Shown here one piece after another: positions 33,526 to 46,700 of a stretch of DNA of 64,000 bases; positions within the stretch are counted from its first letter, which is position 1; every line of letters begins with the position of its first letter. This stretch comes from Amaurobius ferox (lineage: Eukaryota > Arthropoda > Arachnida > Araneae > Amaurobiidae): contig OX578152.1 in NCBI GenBank assembly GCA_951213105.1, positions 98,864,568-98,928,567 of the forward strand, written 5' to 3'. The notes beneath the pieces are model-generated. The model was given only the letters and a program-made list of their open reading frames with translations, searched no databases and was not told the origin of the DNA. Position numbers and translations under genes: made by a program.

Positions 33526-33805
33526 TTGTTGTTGTTGAGACTCAGACCGTCTGACCTACCAGAAAGGTGTAAGGTAACTGGACGGTCGGGAAGAGCCACC
33601 CAATTTAGACCCGGTGGGGGAGGCGTCCACAGGGACCGAACCTTCCTTCCCCTACCACCAACCTCTCGGAAGGACTTACGGGCCCACATGTTTAACGTGA
33701 TCGTACTCCGCGTGAACACGGCGGCAGTTTTTAGCAGTGGCGGAATCGAACCCGGGCCTGCCGAGTGCAATTCCCGCGCTTTAACCACTGGGCTACCGCG
33801 CCCTG
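33526..33805 (-). mobile_element. tRNA-headed SINE, copy A
   Basis: On the minus strand the head GGGCGCGGTAGCCCAGTGG (A box) and GGGTTCGATTCC (B box) form a tRNA-like start. The shared body (CTGCCGCCGTGTTCACGCGG onward) and a (CAA)n tail follow. It is bounded by the perfect 16-bp duplication GATGTGCTTCGTGTTG (33510-33525 and 33806-33821). Body and tail are those of the 5S-headed copy at 9173-9557. A perfect duplication indicates recent insertion. Confidence 0.95.
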
Positions 33806-33821
33806 GATGTGCTTCGTGTTG

Positions 33822-34614
33822 AAGACCCAGACCACACGACCAACCCTAAGGCTTATGGCAATTTTTTGTGTGACCGGGGATGTGGAATAGTTTGATAGCT
33901 GGCTAAAATATTTGGTAGGCTACCCACACGTTACAAACCATATTTAATTATGACTGGATTGAAAATTGACAATTCGAAGGAGAATAGAATGTTTATTGCT
34001 TTTGAAAGTTTTATATGTTCCTACACATATAAAACGGGGACATACAATTTAACATGAGCTGAAGGCGGAGTACCCTTGTGCATTAAAATGTTATGAGAAA
34101 ATATGAAGAAGTAAGGGATGTTGATTCACACTTTCGGCGGTCCTTCGCGAGATTTTTTTTTTTTTTTGGGGGGGGGGGGGGGAAGAGATATGGCATCATA
34201 TTTTGTGTCTAAGTATGTTTTTATTTTGTGTATACTTCATATTATTATCACACAAATTTATATTACAGTTTCCATGTAAAAGGAGGAGGAGGAGGGTCAA
34301 GAGACGACTTTGGATTTGGGTGATGGTGTTTGTTTTATAAAGAAACTTCCATGTTGACGTCATTATGCCCTTTGAATGTTAACATGTTGCTGATTCCTTG
34401 AGAAAAGACTCAATGTGAGCTTTTGTCGATAACCGAATCAAATACTATAGCATCCAAATCTGTCCCTGATATTAACAGTACCATTTCGATATGGTTGGAG
34501 AATCTTGGCCGCAGAGAGAGAGAGAGAGATGCTTTTAACTTAAAAAAATTTAATACTTTATTCTAAAATTTTATGGCTCCCCTTTCGACTTTTTCCCATG
34601 AACTTCGGAGAGCA
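33822..34614. other. Unassigned; poly-T/poly-G run
   Basis: A T run followed by a G run at about 34153-34182. Nothing else was recognised. Confidence 0.4.
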
Positions 34615-34623
34615 AAATTGTTA

Positions 34624-34920
34624 CTGTTGTTTGTTTGTTTGACCCAGACTGTCCAACCTAGCAGAAGGTGTAAGGTATCTGTTTAGACGGCTGGGACAGT
34701 GCCACCCAATTTAGATCGGAAACCAGTGGGGGCGGCATTCATCCCGTATCGTCCTTCCCCAACCACCAGCCTAATTGAAAGGACTTACGGACCCAGATAT
34801 TTAACGTGGCCGTAATCCGCGTGAATATGGGGACAGTTTGAGCAGAGCAGGGAATCGAACTCGGGTCGTTTCAGTGCAATCCCCGTGCCTTAACCACTGG
34901 ACTGCCCCCCCCCCTCCCTC
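34624..34920 (-). mobile_element. tRNA-headed SINE, copy B
   Basis: Same family and orientation as copy A, with B box GAGTTCGATTCC and a diverged body. The tail is (CAAA)n rather than (CAA)n. Flanked by AAATTGTTA (34615-34623 and 34921-34929). More diverged, so probably older. Confidence 0.88.
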
Positions 34921-34929
34921 AAATTGTTA

Positions 34930-36134
34930 TTAATTTTTTTAGTATTTTATTTATGGAAATATATTCAAAGAATTTATTTGCACAATTAATATTTTGAACC
35001 TATGAATAAAAATATTTAAGGATTTTAAATTGAGTAATGCATTGAGAAATTATGAGCCCATCTCAGAGGAAGGGGCCCAAATGGCCGCTCATCGGTTAGT
35101 CCAGACATATAAAGAGGTAGTGATACGTTTATCTTGGAAGAACGTGACGTAATTTCTTTTGTAGTACTTGAAAATGAATATCGTCACCCTAATTTCTATC
35201 CTTTCCCGTTTGTATATTATTTTTTCACGGGTCATTCACCTTCAACAATACGTTTCCCTAAATATGACCAGGCAACAGCATAAAAAATATATATATACTT
35301 GCACACCTTCTGTACAAACAGCGGCCTTTTGGCTGATTAAACGCTACATCACTCATTCCAAGAAGCGTTTTTTACCTTACGTTACCTTCCCACTAAATAG
35401 GCATTTTTATTGCATTGTTTTTATTACGTACTCAGAAACGGAACAAAAAATGGGCGTTTTGTGGGGGGGAATTCCACAGATCTAGAATAGTTGCTGAAAA
35501 CGCCGCTGTATTTCACTAAAATATATTGCTAAAGGGGGGGGGGGGGCGGATTGATTTCTGACATTCGGCGAACTATGGGGCTTGGTTAATAGAAAGCACG
35601 CTCCCAGTGATGTTTGAAATGTGTGTTTTATGTTTTCGTTTTGCTTTTTCGTGATGAAAATTCATTCTTCAATTTGCGTGCTTTTGACAAAATTGTTTGA
35701 CGTTCTTTCGCCGTCGTACTCATCTATATAATACGCATATATATAATAGAAAAGAACAAAGGGCTGGTTATTAGCAAATGGCGCTATGCTTGCTCGATTC
35801 TATTTATTGAATGAGGCTAAACCTACTTTTAGCAATGCTCGGAAACTTCCGTATTTAAGCATGATTGTTTCCATTTGTTCATCTTCATGTTATGTGAGTA
35901 TTAAAAGATAATTTCTTAAATTCCATCTTATAACGTAGAAACTTCAAGGTGCTTTTAGTTTTTTAAAAACTGCTTAATTTCTGATTTCGATTTTTAAAGA
36001 CCTGCTTAAATTTCAATGCCTGCTTAAATGCCTTTTTAACTGCTTCAATTGGTGTGAAAGTGCTTAATTTTTTTTATAATATTACAGTTCAGAAACTACA
36101 ATAAAAGTACGAAAAGTTGTTTCCCGTTTAATTT
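34930..36134. other. Unassigned sequence
   Basis: An open frame of 105 codons at 35168 has no recognisable domain, no coding-like composition and no splice context. A G run sits at about 35535-35548. No gene is supported. Confidence 0.4.
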
Positions 36135-36390
36135 TTCCATTGCTATATGGAATAGGGGTCAAGGTGTTTCATATATTCCGGTTGCTGTTTCTTCCACTGT
36201 CCTGGTAAAAACCCAACCCCGATTCCCTGAGTCTGATAATAGATTACTGCAACACCCATAATTAGGGTGTACTTGAAAGAATCTCAGGATCATTTTGTGT
36301 AATATTTATTTCATTTTAATGTACAATTATATAATATCCATAACTGCCTGATCTTCTGATCGCAAAAACTTTCTTCCGTTTTTATGATTC
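36135..36390 (+). repeat. Dispersed repeat shared with 42610-42840
   Basis: CTGTTTCTTCCACTGTCCTG, CTGATAATAGATTACTGCAA and the following 120 bp recur in the same orientation in tetraspanin intron 2. No terminal repeats were seen. Confidence 0.65.
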
Positions 36391-37499
36391 AAAGTCCCTA
36401 TACCCTTGAAAAAAGGAATGGGCTCATTTTTCTTTTGGTCTTCGGGTTTGTTGGTTCTCGTGCACTTACAAAGGGGATCCATCTTATCCCCGAAACAGCT
36501 GCATATTCCATTATTGTTATTTGTACTTATATACGTGGCTCAAGTTTTCCTTTTCTTTCGTATAATTTTTTTTTCCAGTGGGTGATATTTTCTAAAAAAA
36601 AAAAAGGTAGGGGGGGTCTAACTTTGCATAAGGGGAGCGGCGCCGATTTCGTGAGTTCGAGACACTTTTTGAGCCTCCCAATAATTTTGTTGCGGATTCC
36701 TCGAACGCCAAGTATTTTTGTGCGTATTAATTTAGTGGGGAAAATATATGCATAAGGGGTTGTTTTGTTATCAATTCTTCAAGTTTTTAATTATTCTTTA
36801 CTCTTTACTATATATAAAGTGTATATAGAAATTATTAGAAAATATTTTGAGATAAATTGTTGAATTTAAGGACAAACAGCTAAATTTATGGACATTTTAT
36901 GTCCTCGGGAGGTTTATAATTTCAAGAACGAGGTTTCAAATGCGAGGACTGTTCTTAAGAATAGAGGACGTCTGATATATTATAGTCAACTTGGAGCCAT
37001 TTCTCAAACGTTTCAAAGTTTGTGTTATTAGCCCAGATTTGTCGCCAAGTTTTTTAAACCTGTTGCTACTATAGGCAAAGAGACATATATTTGTGTTTCG
37101 TTTATATATTGTAAGTTATTGTTTTGTTTTTCACAGGGAAAAAAAAAAAAAGTCAAAGATTAAGTTAAATTGGAGGACTTTCCCTGAAACATGTTGCTCT
37201 CTAGCAGCACACCCTTAGTCTTAAAGACTCTTCTGCTAGCTCAAAGCGCTTCCAAATAGAATTTTGCAGTTTGAATCCTTCAATCTGCTCAGTGCGCGAA
37301 AAAAATATGTAAAGATTTCAAAAATGGATAGTTACGCCGTTGAGCAGTGTTAAAACATAGATTAACTTGATTTATTTTCCAGTTGAGAACATTTCCTGTT
37401 ATCGCCTACGGCTACAGTACTTGTATCTCGGTAAAACTTTCGGAAGCAGAATTTTCACCTTCAGATTTGGAGCCGTTTTGTAATGCTGTTTGGCAACAC
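36391..37499. other. Unassigned sequence upstream of the tetraspanin
   Basis: The 123-codon open frame at 36384 crosses A and G runs and has no known domain. No exon was recognised. Confidence 0.4.
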
Positions 37500-37691
37500 T
37501 CCAACCACAAGCAGTAATGCGACATCTCCACTCGATGTTTACATCTCGGCTTGTTTGATCTGTTTGTTGATTTCGCTTTCAATTTTTCCGTAAAACTCTC
37601 CGGTTAATTGAACTTCTATATCTATTTTATAAAGAGCTGTTTTAGTTCCCATTTTACTTTTTTTAAAAATGCGTGCTTCATTTTAATTAAA
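37500..37691 (+). promoter_or_regulatory. Putative tetraspanin promoter and 5' leader
   Basis: TTTATAAAG at about 37626 is a TATA-like element 65 bp before the start codon, which would leave a leader of about 35 nt. The stretch before it is less AT-rich than its surroundings. An untranslated upstream exon cannot be excluded. Confidence 0.35.
37669..37686 (+). promoter_or_regulatory. Five-codon upstream ORF
   Basis: ATG CGT GCT TCA TTT TAA ends 5 nt before the tetraspanin start codon. If included in the mRNA it could lower initiation at the main start. The main ATG has A at -3 and G at +4, a favourable context. Confidence 0.35.
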
Positions 37692-37793
37692 ATGGGTTTA
37701 ATTAGAACCGACTATCAGTATCTTAATAAAATAAATAGTTCATACGATAATGGTCGTTTAGCAGGAATTATTATATTTTTAGTTCTGCACACT
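37692..37793 (+). CDS. Tetraspanin exon 1 (residues 1-34)
   Basis: It starts MGLIRTDYQYLN and ends GIIIFLVLHT before the donor GTAAGT. It supplies the cytoplasmic N-terminus and the first half of membrane segment 1. Phase 0 and the spacing to LAG in exon 2 fit the family exactly (14 residues from the membrane border). There is no family signature by itself, so this exon is slightly less certain than the others. An upstream open extension lacks an ATG. Confidence 0.8.
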
Positions 37794-40700
37794 GTAAGTA
37801 ATCGTTCTTTTAGAAGTTTAAATGTTTATAATTCCTGGATATGATTTACTGTTGAATTGTATCTGAATTTATAAGTTTTTGTTTGTGTTGATCCAGATTA
37901 ATGGGAAAATTAAAACATTGTATCCTAAGTGTTGTAACCCCTAGGATGTTTTCTTTTAACCCTTGGACTTGTATGATCGGAAATCAAAGGGTTCAGGAAT
38001 CGAATAATCAGATGTACATTTACATTGCAAAATTTTATATTTATATTTGGCATATTTAATGTAAATAACTATATATAGTTCATTAAGTTATTAAATATCA
38101 AAGGTGACATTTTTAAACTCTAGGTACTTGTTTTGTATTAATGTATTTTAAATATGTTTTAAATTGTGTCTACTCAGGGTTCATATGCCTCCAGGAGTAC
38201 AGGGAAAACCTGGAATTCTCAGGGAATTTACATTCAACTCAAAATGTCGGGAGGAGAAAATCATGGAAAATTGCAATTTTTCATTAAAAACCTGGAAAAA
38301 TTGTATTTGAACCTGGAATAAGCCATTTGTTTGTTATCTTGAAAGATTCAAACTGGATTGAAAGGATAATTTTACCTTATTGTAATTGAAACCAAAGTTT
38401 TGATTTACAAAATTTTATTTCATGTTTTTATCACCAAATTGGCTAATTTTTCATGTTAAACTTTTTATGTGTTACTAAATTTGAATTCCTTTCACGAAAT
38501 AAAAACTATTACATACACTATAAAATGTGATTCAGACTATGGAAGTTTGCAAAAATTCTCCTGGAAACTCGGGGAATTTAATTTCTATGTTTGAGTATGA
38601 ACCTTGCCTCTCCTGTATTAAGTTGTTTAACTGTAACAAATGTCTAACAAATGCTGTGGTTGGAGAATTTTTGGTTATTTTGTAAAATTTCGGGAAACCT
38701 GCCTGAAACATATTAAGTTCGACAGGAGTAAAATGAAAAATAGAAAGCAGTAGGATTACTAAATAATGAATAACTCATACTTTTGAACATATTATAAGAT
38801 AAATGCTTATTTCTATTTACTAATAACTATTAATAAAAAATGTCAAAAAATTTTAATTTACATTTGGCTTTTTACTTACAAATAAATGTTCTGCATAATG
38901 TATAATGATTTTGTGTTCCTACAATTGTTGCATTAAAAGCATAATAATTTTAATTTCTTTACTCAGTTATGAAAAAGGTGGCACATTGAACCTTTTTTTG
39001 CAAGCTTTTGCAAATTCACTTGGAACTTCGGACAAGGGCTCTCATAACCCTGATTGGAAATTCTTGATATAGAAAGATCTCGTACTATGTTGTTACTGCA
39101 TTGTTTTAAATACATATCTTATATAATATCTAACATTGTGATTATCAAACTTCATTTTAAGTTCTATCCAGTTCATAGTTATGGCTGGTTGCGTATTATT
39201 AATGCTTATGAATTTGCATTTTTGTTACAAATGTGGTATCAATATTTGAATATACTTACAATTCTCCATTATCTTTCAGTTGGCTGGTGTTGCACTACTA
39301 TCACTCTCAATATGGATGTATGTCGACACAGCTTCGTATCTGGCCACAGATCACAATGACAAGTTCTTCATTTCCATATATATCTTGATGGCCGCTGGAT
39401 CATTAATGACATTGGTTGGCTTTTTAGGATGTTGCGGTGCAATGCAAGAAAGTTCATGTATGCTCGGAAGTGTAAGTATCCATTGATATAATTTTGTAAT
39501 ATTAAATACAGTCAACTCTAGATATTGCTAAACATCCGATAATTGTCAATTTTGTGTCCCTTGAGCTTTAAAGAATAATAAAACTTTTGATAAAATATGC
39601 AAATTTATCATTTCTTTAACTATTCCCCAGTGATAAGTTGAGTTTTCATCTCCTAATTACATCAATAAAAGACATAAATAATGGAAATAAATCTGTGAAG
39701 CTTAAGAAATTGCAATTACATTTGTCTGAGAATCTGCACCATACAGTGCCATTTGAAAAATCATTCTGTACATCCATTAGATGGAGACAGCCATGATTTT
39801 AATCCAGTTGATACTATTTAGCATTTTGTTTCACATTTGTTTTGAGTTTTAGATGTTTGCTATTAACATGTACATGAAAACCCCAATTTTATACTGCATT
39901 TTTGATGAATACATTCATGTGATATCAATATGTCATTCTTGACATGCACATAGTTTTTATTAATATAAATGAAAATTTAAAACTACCATGTTTCCTGTTA
40001 GTGCATGAAAATAAATTATGCATAGTGTATACTTTGCGTCCCAATGTTAGTATCAATTTCTCTGTTGAATAAATACAACCCTATATGTTATTATTGCCAC
40101 AGTCATTTCTGACATATGAACTTAATGAGTATGTGTTGAAATTCTATTAAACATGTTAAACAGCACTGTTATCCCTTAGAAATCTTAAAAAGCATTTCTA
40201 AGAACTTATTCCATTTTAAAATTTCTAGAAACTATAAAGTTAAAAATCATTTTGGAACCTGAAAATAGACAATTATTAGATTATTAGCTATATTACTTCC
40301 GTGAGTTTTCCACAACCCTTGTCTATTGTCAACAACTGACACAGAACAAATGTTAATGTATCAGAAGTTTCGGTACTTACGTATTATCGCAACCATGACA
40401 AAACGTAATTGATGTATTGTCCAATAAAGGTCCCGATCGATTCCAAGGACAGCATGCAACAAAGTGATCTGTATGAGGACCCACGTTCGAGCGGGCTCGA
40501 ACTGGTTGGGGGACACACGCACCCCTGGGACTGTGTCGTCAGACAGGCCGGCTTCGCCGGACCAAGTCACAGAGCATACTAGACTCGCTTCTGGGTTTTT
40601 CTCAACCAGTTCGAGCCCGCTCAAACGTGGCTCCTCATACAGATCACTTGGCTGCATGTTGTCACGGTCCTTGCGCCGTGCGACGGTCCCAGAAGCGAGT

Positions 40701-43700
40701 CTAGTATGCTCTGTGACTTGGTCCGGCGAAGCCGGCCTGTCTGACGACACAGTCCCAGCGGTGCGTACGCCCCCCAACCAGTTCGAGCCCGCTCGAACGT
40801 GGGTCCTCATACAGATCACTTTGTTGCATGTTGTCCTTGGAATCGATCGGGACCTTTATTGGACGTTACATCAATTACGTTTTGTCATGGTTGCGATAAT
40901 ACGTAAGTACCGAAGTTTCTTATTATAGTGTTACTCTTATTATCTGCTATCCACTTCTATGTACCAATGCCCTTGCGTACAGAAAATATCCTTAGTAACC
41001 ACTAGAGCTCCTATCACAGGCTGCTGACCTATGACCATCATGTTGAATTTGGGTGATAAATGCCTTGGCAACAAGAAGTGAGAACCAGTACTTACTGACC
41101 TCTAAAATCTTCTTACCGATGTCAGTGGAACAAATCTGTTTTGGTGCACTTAGCGCTAACATTGAGAAAAAACGATTTTCTTGCATTCATCTTTTATACA
41201 ATTTTCCCTCCCTAGGTATTTAAAATGTGTATCCCTTTTTGAGAATTATTAGAGCAATTTATGGCTGAGCATCCTCTAATTTTTTTTTTGTTTATGCCAC
41301 AATGAATAATTTCGAGTTTCTATATAAACTAGTGTTCAAAATGGTGGATACATCAGCTGATGTGTGCATGTTAGCACCATGATAAACATGCACAAGGATA
41401 TCATTTGTTTAAGTACCTGGTTATAGTATGGAAAATGGTGGGCAATTTCAGTAATTCCCTAGCAGGATGTAATGTTAGGAATGTTATTCTACTTTGTTTG
41501 GGTGCTGAAACTTATTGTTCCAGTAGAAGTAACAGCACTCACCTTTTGCAATTTGTATCTATTTACTTTAAATGTGAGTTATTAATGCTGGCTTGCCATG
41601 GATTTATCCTGAAGTTATTTGTGCTGTGAAATGTGAAAAATAACTATATTATACATAACTAGGAAAGTAGAAATTTGCAACTTTCAGGAAAACAACATTA
41701 AAACCAGTAACATTAACTTTGCAGTTACACATTTCAATGAAAAGTAAGCAAGCAATTATTATAACTTTCAGTTATATACAAGCATTGTTATTTGTTACTG
41801 TTCTGTCTAACTGTATAATTTTAAGATTAATGCTAGGCAATTTAATAATAGAATATAAGTAAAATGGCTATTTTTTTATATTTAACACACAGTCAGTAGT
41901 CACCTTCTTGACTACTGACTGTGTGTTACTGATGAATTCATATAGCTTAAATTACCAGGAACATATTTTAGCAGTAAATCAATGGTTGAGTGTATCATAG
42001 TTCATTTTTTTATAACCTCAGTGTTGACACGGTTGATTTCATCAATGAGAAATGTAGAGAGGGGGGGGGGGTTATGTTTGTAATGAACACAACACTGACC
42101 TTGCTTATAAAAAAACATTAAATAATTGTAGTTTATTTGGAGTAATATATCTTAAATAAGGCAATAAAAATATATGGCTTTTTTACATTATATGTGTATG
42201 CGTACTTTGACATGTGTACTAGAAAATGTAACTGGCCAATATTTATAATAAATGTTGCTAAAATTGTTAATAAAATTTATATATAAAAATTGTTAATAAA
42301 TGCATTTTACCATAATGCAATTTATTATAAAATAAAAGAAACATTAATAAAACCAAATATTGCTTTTGACTTATAAAACATTCTACAGTGCTGTTTTGTC
42401 AATTTTTGTAGTCAATCTCTAAATTAGATCATTATCAAGTAGGGCAATAATTGGCATTGAATATATATTGATATTCAATTCATTCAATAAGTCAGACAGA
42501 ATAGTTATACAGAAAATATCATAATTATTTTATAGATATCAGAAAGTGCAATAAAAATTGGAAAAATTATCTGTGACAATCAAATTGCAAACTGTGGAAT
42601 TTTTTACAATGCTATATAGAAAAGGGTTTCATATTTTTTCGTTCCTGTTTCTTCCATTGTCCTGATAGAAACCCAATCCTGATTTCCCAAGTCTAATAAT
42701 AGATTACTGTCACACCTATAATCAGACTGTACCTGAAAAATTGCACTGCCTTTTTGTGTAACATTTATTTTATTTTAATATACAATTATATGCGTAACTA
42801 TCGATCTTCAGAAAAACATTTCTTCTTTTTTATGATTCATTTGTAAAAATCTCTAATATGCTATAGAAAGCTCGTATTTTCTTACTTGTAATCATTTGCG
42901 TAAAATATCATTAAAAGTTTGTCAAATATATTTAAATCAGTAAGATATAAAATATAATAATTTTACTCAAATTTAGAGAAATTTTTACTACTGAAGGCAA
43001 ATTTTTTTTTAAGTATTCCTCGAGCTATCTTATTTAGTGTTGAAATCAAATGATATTATATGAAGTTTGATAAAACTGTATAATGTATTAAAATAAGACC
43101 CAGGAAAAAAGAACAACCTCCTGTGTTTGTGTGCACAGAAGGGTGATGTACCTCCTGTGTGTATGTGTGTACACATTGTGTCTTGTTCCTTTCTCTTGGA
43201 TTTTTTACCACTTTTATTTCTCTTGCCATTGGTAACAGCTGTTTCCTGCTTCAGTCATGTTTGCATTTCTTGCATGTTACATAAGTCCTTAATCTTGTTC
43301 TCACGAGTGAAAGTTGTTCTTATTGTGTGTTCTGGCGAAAAGGTTGTTTCTTGCCTTTGAATCAGTTGATACTATTATTTTTGTGTTGCTACTTTTAACG
43401 AAGTTATTTTATCTATAATAATGGCTTTAAAATTAATTTAGGCATAACCAATATTTTCTTCTACTTGAAAAAGTCTTGATCTTTTTTTTCCCTCTGCAGT
43501 TTCTATGCAAACTCTGAGTGAAATTTTTGCTAAAAAGCATTAAATTTATACTTTAGTTTTTTTTTTCAAACTACTTGTTGCTTATTTGGGAAACTCTGTG
43601 TAAAACCATTTATCATTAGTTTTTCATTACTTTCTTTTTGTATATTTGTTTATAAAAGAGTGTATAAAATTTTGTCATAATTTTATATTGGTTATGTATT

Positions 43701-46700
43701 TATGTATTTCAGTTTTCAACCTTTGTCATACTAATTTTTGCTGCTGAAATTGCTGGAGCTGTTTATGGATACTCACACCAAGATGAAGTAATTTCTTTTG
43801 ATATGGTTTTTATACAATGATCTGGCAATTCACCAGAAGTGAAAATTTAAGATAAGCTCTTTGGAGTTTGCATGTAAATTCATTTTTTTTTTGTGTATGT
43901 GTGTGTGTATTCATGTGTAACTTCAATTTAATAAATATTACCTGTTTGTTATATATTGAAGTTTAATTTTAAATTTCAGAAAGTACTTTTTACTCATAAA
44001 AGTTCTCACTAAAATTTTAATTATGTTGTGCCTTTTAAAAAATTAACTGATGTAAAATTTTATGAAAATTTACATTTATTATAAACATTGTTATTATTTG
44101 TATTAGTAGTGATTAGGAATGTTAAACAATTTTTAAGTAACTTAGTATATAGAGCTATGAATAAAAATATTTATATGTAGATATAGTATTAACGGATATT
44201 GATAGTTTATTTAAATTGACCATATTTTCATTACTATGTGTTACGTGACCAATTTCAGAATGAATATATTGCTCTGAGATTGGAAGCTAAACAGTATCAA
44301 TTTTGAAAATAATAATTTTTATCTTAGCTTTCAAACTAAATAATTTATTCAGTGTGGCTAGTTAGTATGTGCAAGTTTTAAAACATTTGTTGCTCTGTTT
44401 GCATATATTTCTATTGATTAAGCAAATTTGGTTCCAATTAATTGAGTACTTTATAAGATTTGGCGAGTCGAGTGGTCTGGTTTTCGACAGGCAGCATTTT
44501 AAAACAGTCATAACATTATTTTTATATTCTCAATCGAGCATGCATTTGTACCAAATTTGATTTCATATGGTTGCATAGTTTTGTAAATATCACAATATAG
44601 AGTGAAATGCATGTACTTTGTAGGTAACATTTTAACAGGTGAAAGATCAAAATTTTAACATAAAATCTTAGTGGATGTTTCACATTTATGTAACTGGCTA
44701 GCCATTTATCAAATTTGTATTCAATCGATTTTATAATTTTAGAGCAAAAGTGGATTCATAAATTCATTGGCAACTATATAGATGGAATGCAGAAAAGGTG
44801 TTTTGTAATTTTTCTTTAAACTAGTATTTCAATTTGGCTGAAGCATTTTCAGAGTAAAAAACAATTTTCTTTAGCAAAAGTATTAGTTTGTTTCTGAAAT
44901 TTGTTCTAATTTCATATATTTATATTAACATGCCAATTGCAACACATATTTAAAAACATTGATTGTGCATATTTCAATGCAACTGTGAAGGTCGTCTCTT
45001 GTGCCACTCTGTGATATGAAATATAGTCTCATTTATCTGCTAGGACCTAAAGATATCTTTTGGTCAAAGCAGTAGCACAGGTTTACCATGCACTTTGTCC
45101 AGAGTTCTACCCTTCAAGCGAACAAACAGGACATGCGGTGCAGTTCTCAGATTAGACACTACTAAGTATCTTTCCAGGGGGAGGGGGGAGTCTGTGAGGA
45201 CCCTTGCATCACCCTGCTATGAATTACATTCCAGTTATCCGCTAGGACCTGAAGATATCTTTTGGTCTAAGTATAGAATGGGTTTACCATACACTTGGTC
45301 CTGAGTTCTATCCTCCAAGTGAATGAATGGGACATGTGTCCCCTTCTCCCAACAGCATTTTTATTTTAGAAGTAGTTGATGTAGTATGTTAAAAGTTGAA
45401 CTTGTGTACTGTATTGTTTTTCAGTGATTTTTAATTTATCAAGCTACAAATGGAAATAGGTTATATACATATAGATATGGCATTAAAAATGTCGATAGTT
45501 TATTAAATTGGCTCTACTTTTGCTGCTACTTGTGTCTAATTTTAAAATTAATATTCTCCAAAATAGGCTGCTAAATGCTGTCAACTTTCATAATAGTATG
45601 AAATAAATCACTGAAGCCGCTGCATAAATAGCTAAATAGTAAAATTTTGATTAAAAACAGCATAACACGAATTAGTAATAGTATCAACGGGTTTCAGAGA
45701 TCCAAAAGGGGGGGGGGATATTCTAGAGGGTGTAGAAAGACAAATGCATGTTAAACAATTATTAATATAGATACATATTTTGATTAGTTGTCACCTATCC
45801 CTGTTCATTACATACACTAAATCATGATTTCGTTGGGCACCAAAAATTTCAGAAGTAATAATTATTCACCATTTTTTAATATTTGTCTGGTTTTTGTCAA
45901 TCCAGATTTATCAGTTTTCTATGAAGCTCATTGGGCTATCCTACGTATTAGGTTCTTAATATTGTTTCGTTGAAGTACCATGTAATGTGCATTCTTATAA
46001 GTAAGATACCTGTAATTTTAATATGTAAAATGCGTGTCCACTCGCATAAATATTATGTAAAGTCAGTTCTTTTCATATGGCAACTTATACAAAACACTTA
46101 AGGGTGAGCGTCAGTAATTCTTCTGCCCTATCCGCGCTTTGTTAACTTTCGCGGCACACATTTTTCGCCGAAATTCTGCTCAAACAGTTGCGAAATATTT
46201 TCTGAAAGATAAAATGCAATGCTTAGATTATATTAAAATTAAATTTAATACCCAATGAAACATAGAATATATTTTTTATTTTAATCCAAAATATTTTTGG
46301 TGCTGCCATCTGTTGTCGTAATTTAATTCATACCGATTATTTTTATTTTTTAATGAACATTTTTAAATATCTATTCCTTCTAATACAGTATTAAATACAA
46401 CAACAGATCATATATAATAATGCCACAATAACGGAAAGGTAATTTCTCATTCTATAAATTTGAAAAGGGGATCTGAATGTACATCATTGAGGACTGCAGT
46501 TTTGTCTTCAAGTTCCTTTGTCTTCAAGTCCAAGTTCAATTACGTTTCCGTGATTCTGGCACTATTATATATGATCTGTTGTATTTAATAGCGTATTAAA
46601 AGGAATAGACATTTAAAAATGTTCATTAAAAAATAAAAATAGTCGGTATGAATTAAATTACGACAACAGATGGCAGCACCAAAAATATTTTGGATTGAAA

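Noticed and set aside
33737..33805. A functional tRNA gene
   Set aside because: A and B boxes are present, but cloverleaf stems are not convincingly formed and it is continuous with the SINE body.
33511..33822. About 100-codon frames on both strands
   Set aside because: They coincide with the tRNA-headed SINE and its duplications. Noncoding.
35168..35485. A 105-codon open frame
   Set aside because: No domain, no splice partners, and ordinary AT-rich codon composition.
36384..36755. A 123-codon open frame
   Set aside because: It crosses homopolymer runs and part of a dispersed repeat and has no recognisable domain.
37608..37691. N-terminal extension of tetraspanin exon 1
   Set aside because: The frame is open but has no ATG before 37692, and the composition is AT-rich leader.
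39054..39359. An alternative coding frame overlapping tetraspanin exon 2
   Set aside because: It is in a different frame from the tetraspanin and runs through the intron 1 acceptor.
40361..40928. Overlapping open frames of about 150 codons on both strands, nearly identical in sequence
   Set aside because: They are a consequence of the palindromic foldback element. There is no protein domain and the frames mirror each other.
43127..43360. Signal-peptide-like small ORF in intron 2
   Set aside because: Hydrophobic only because of T-rich sequence. No start context or homology was recognised.
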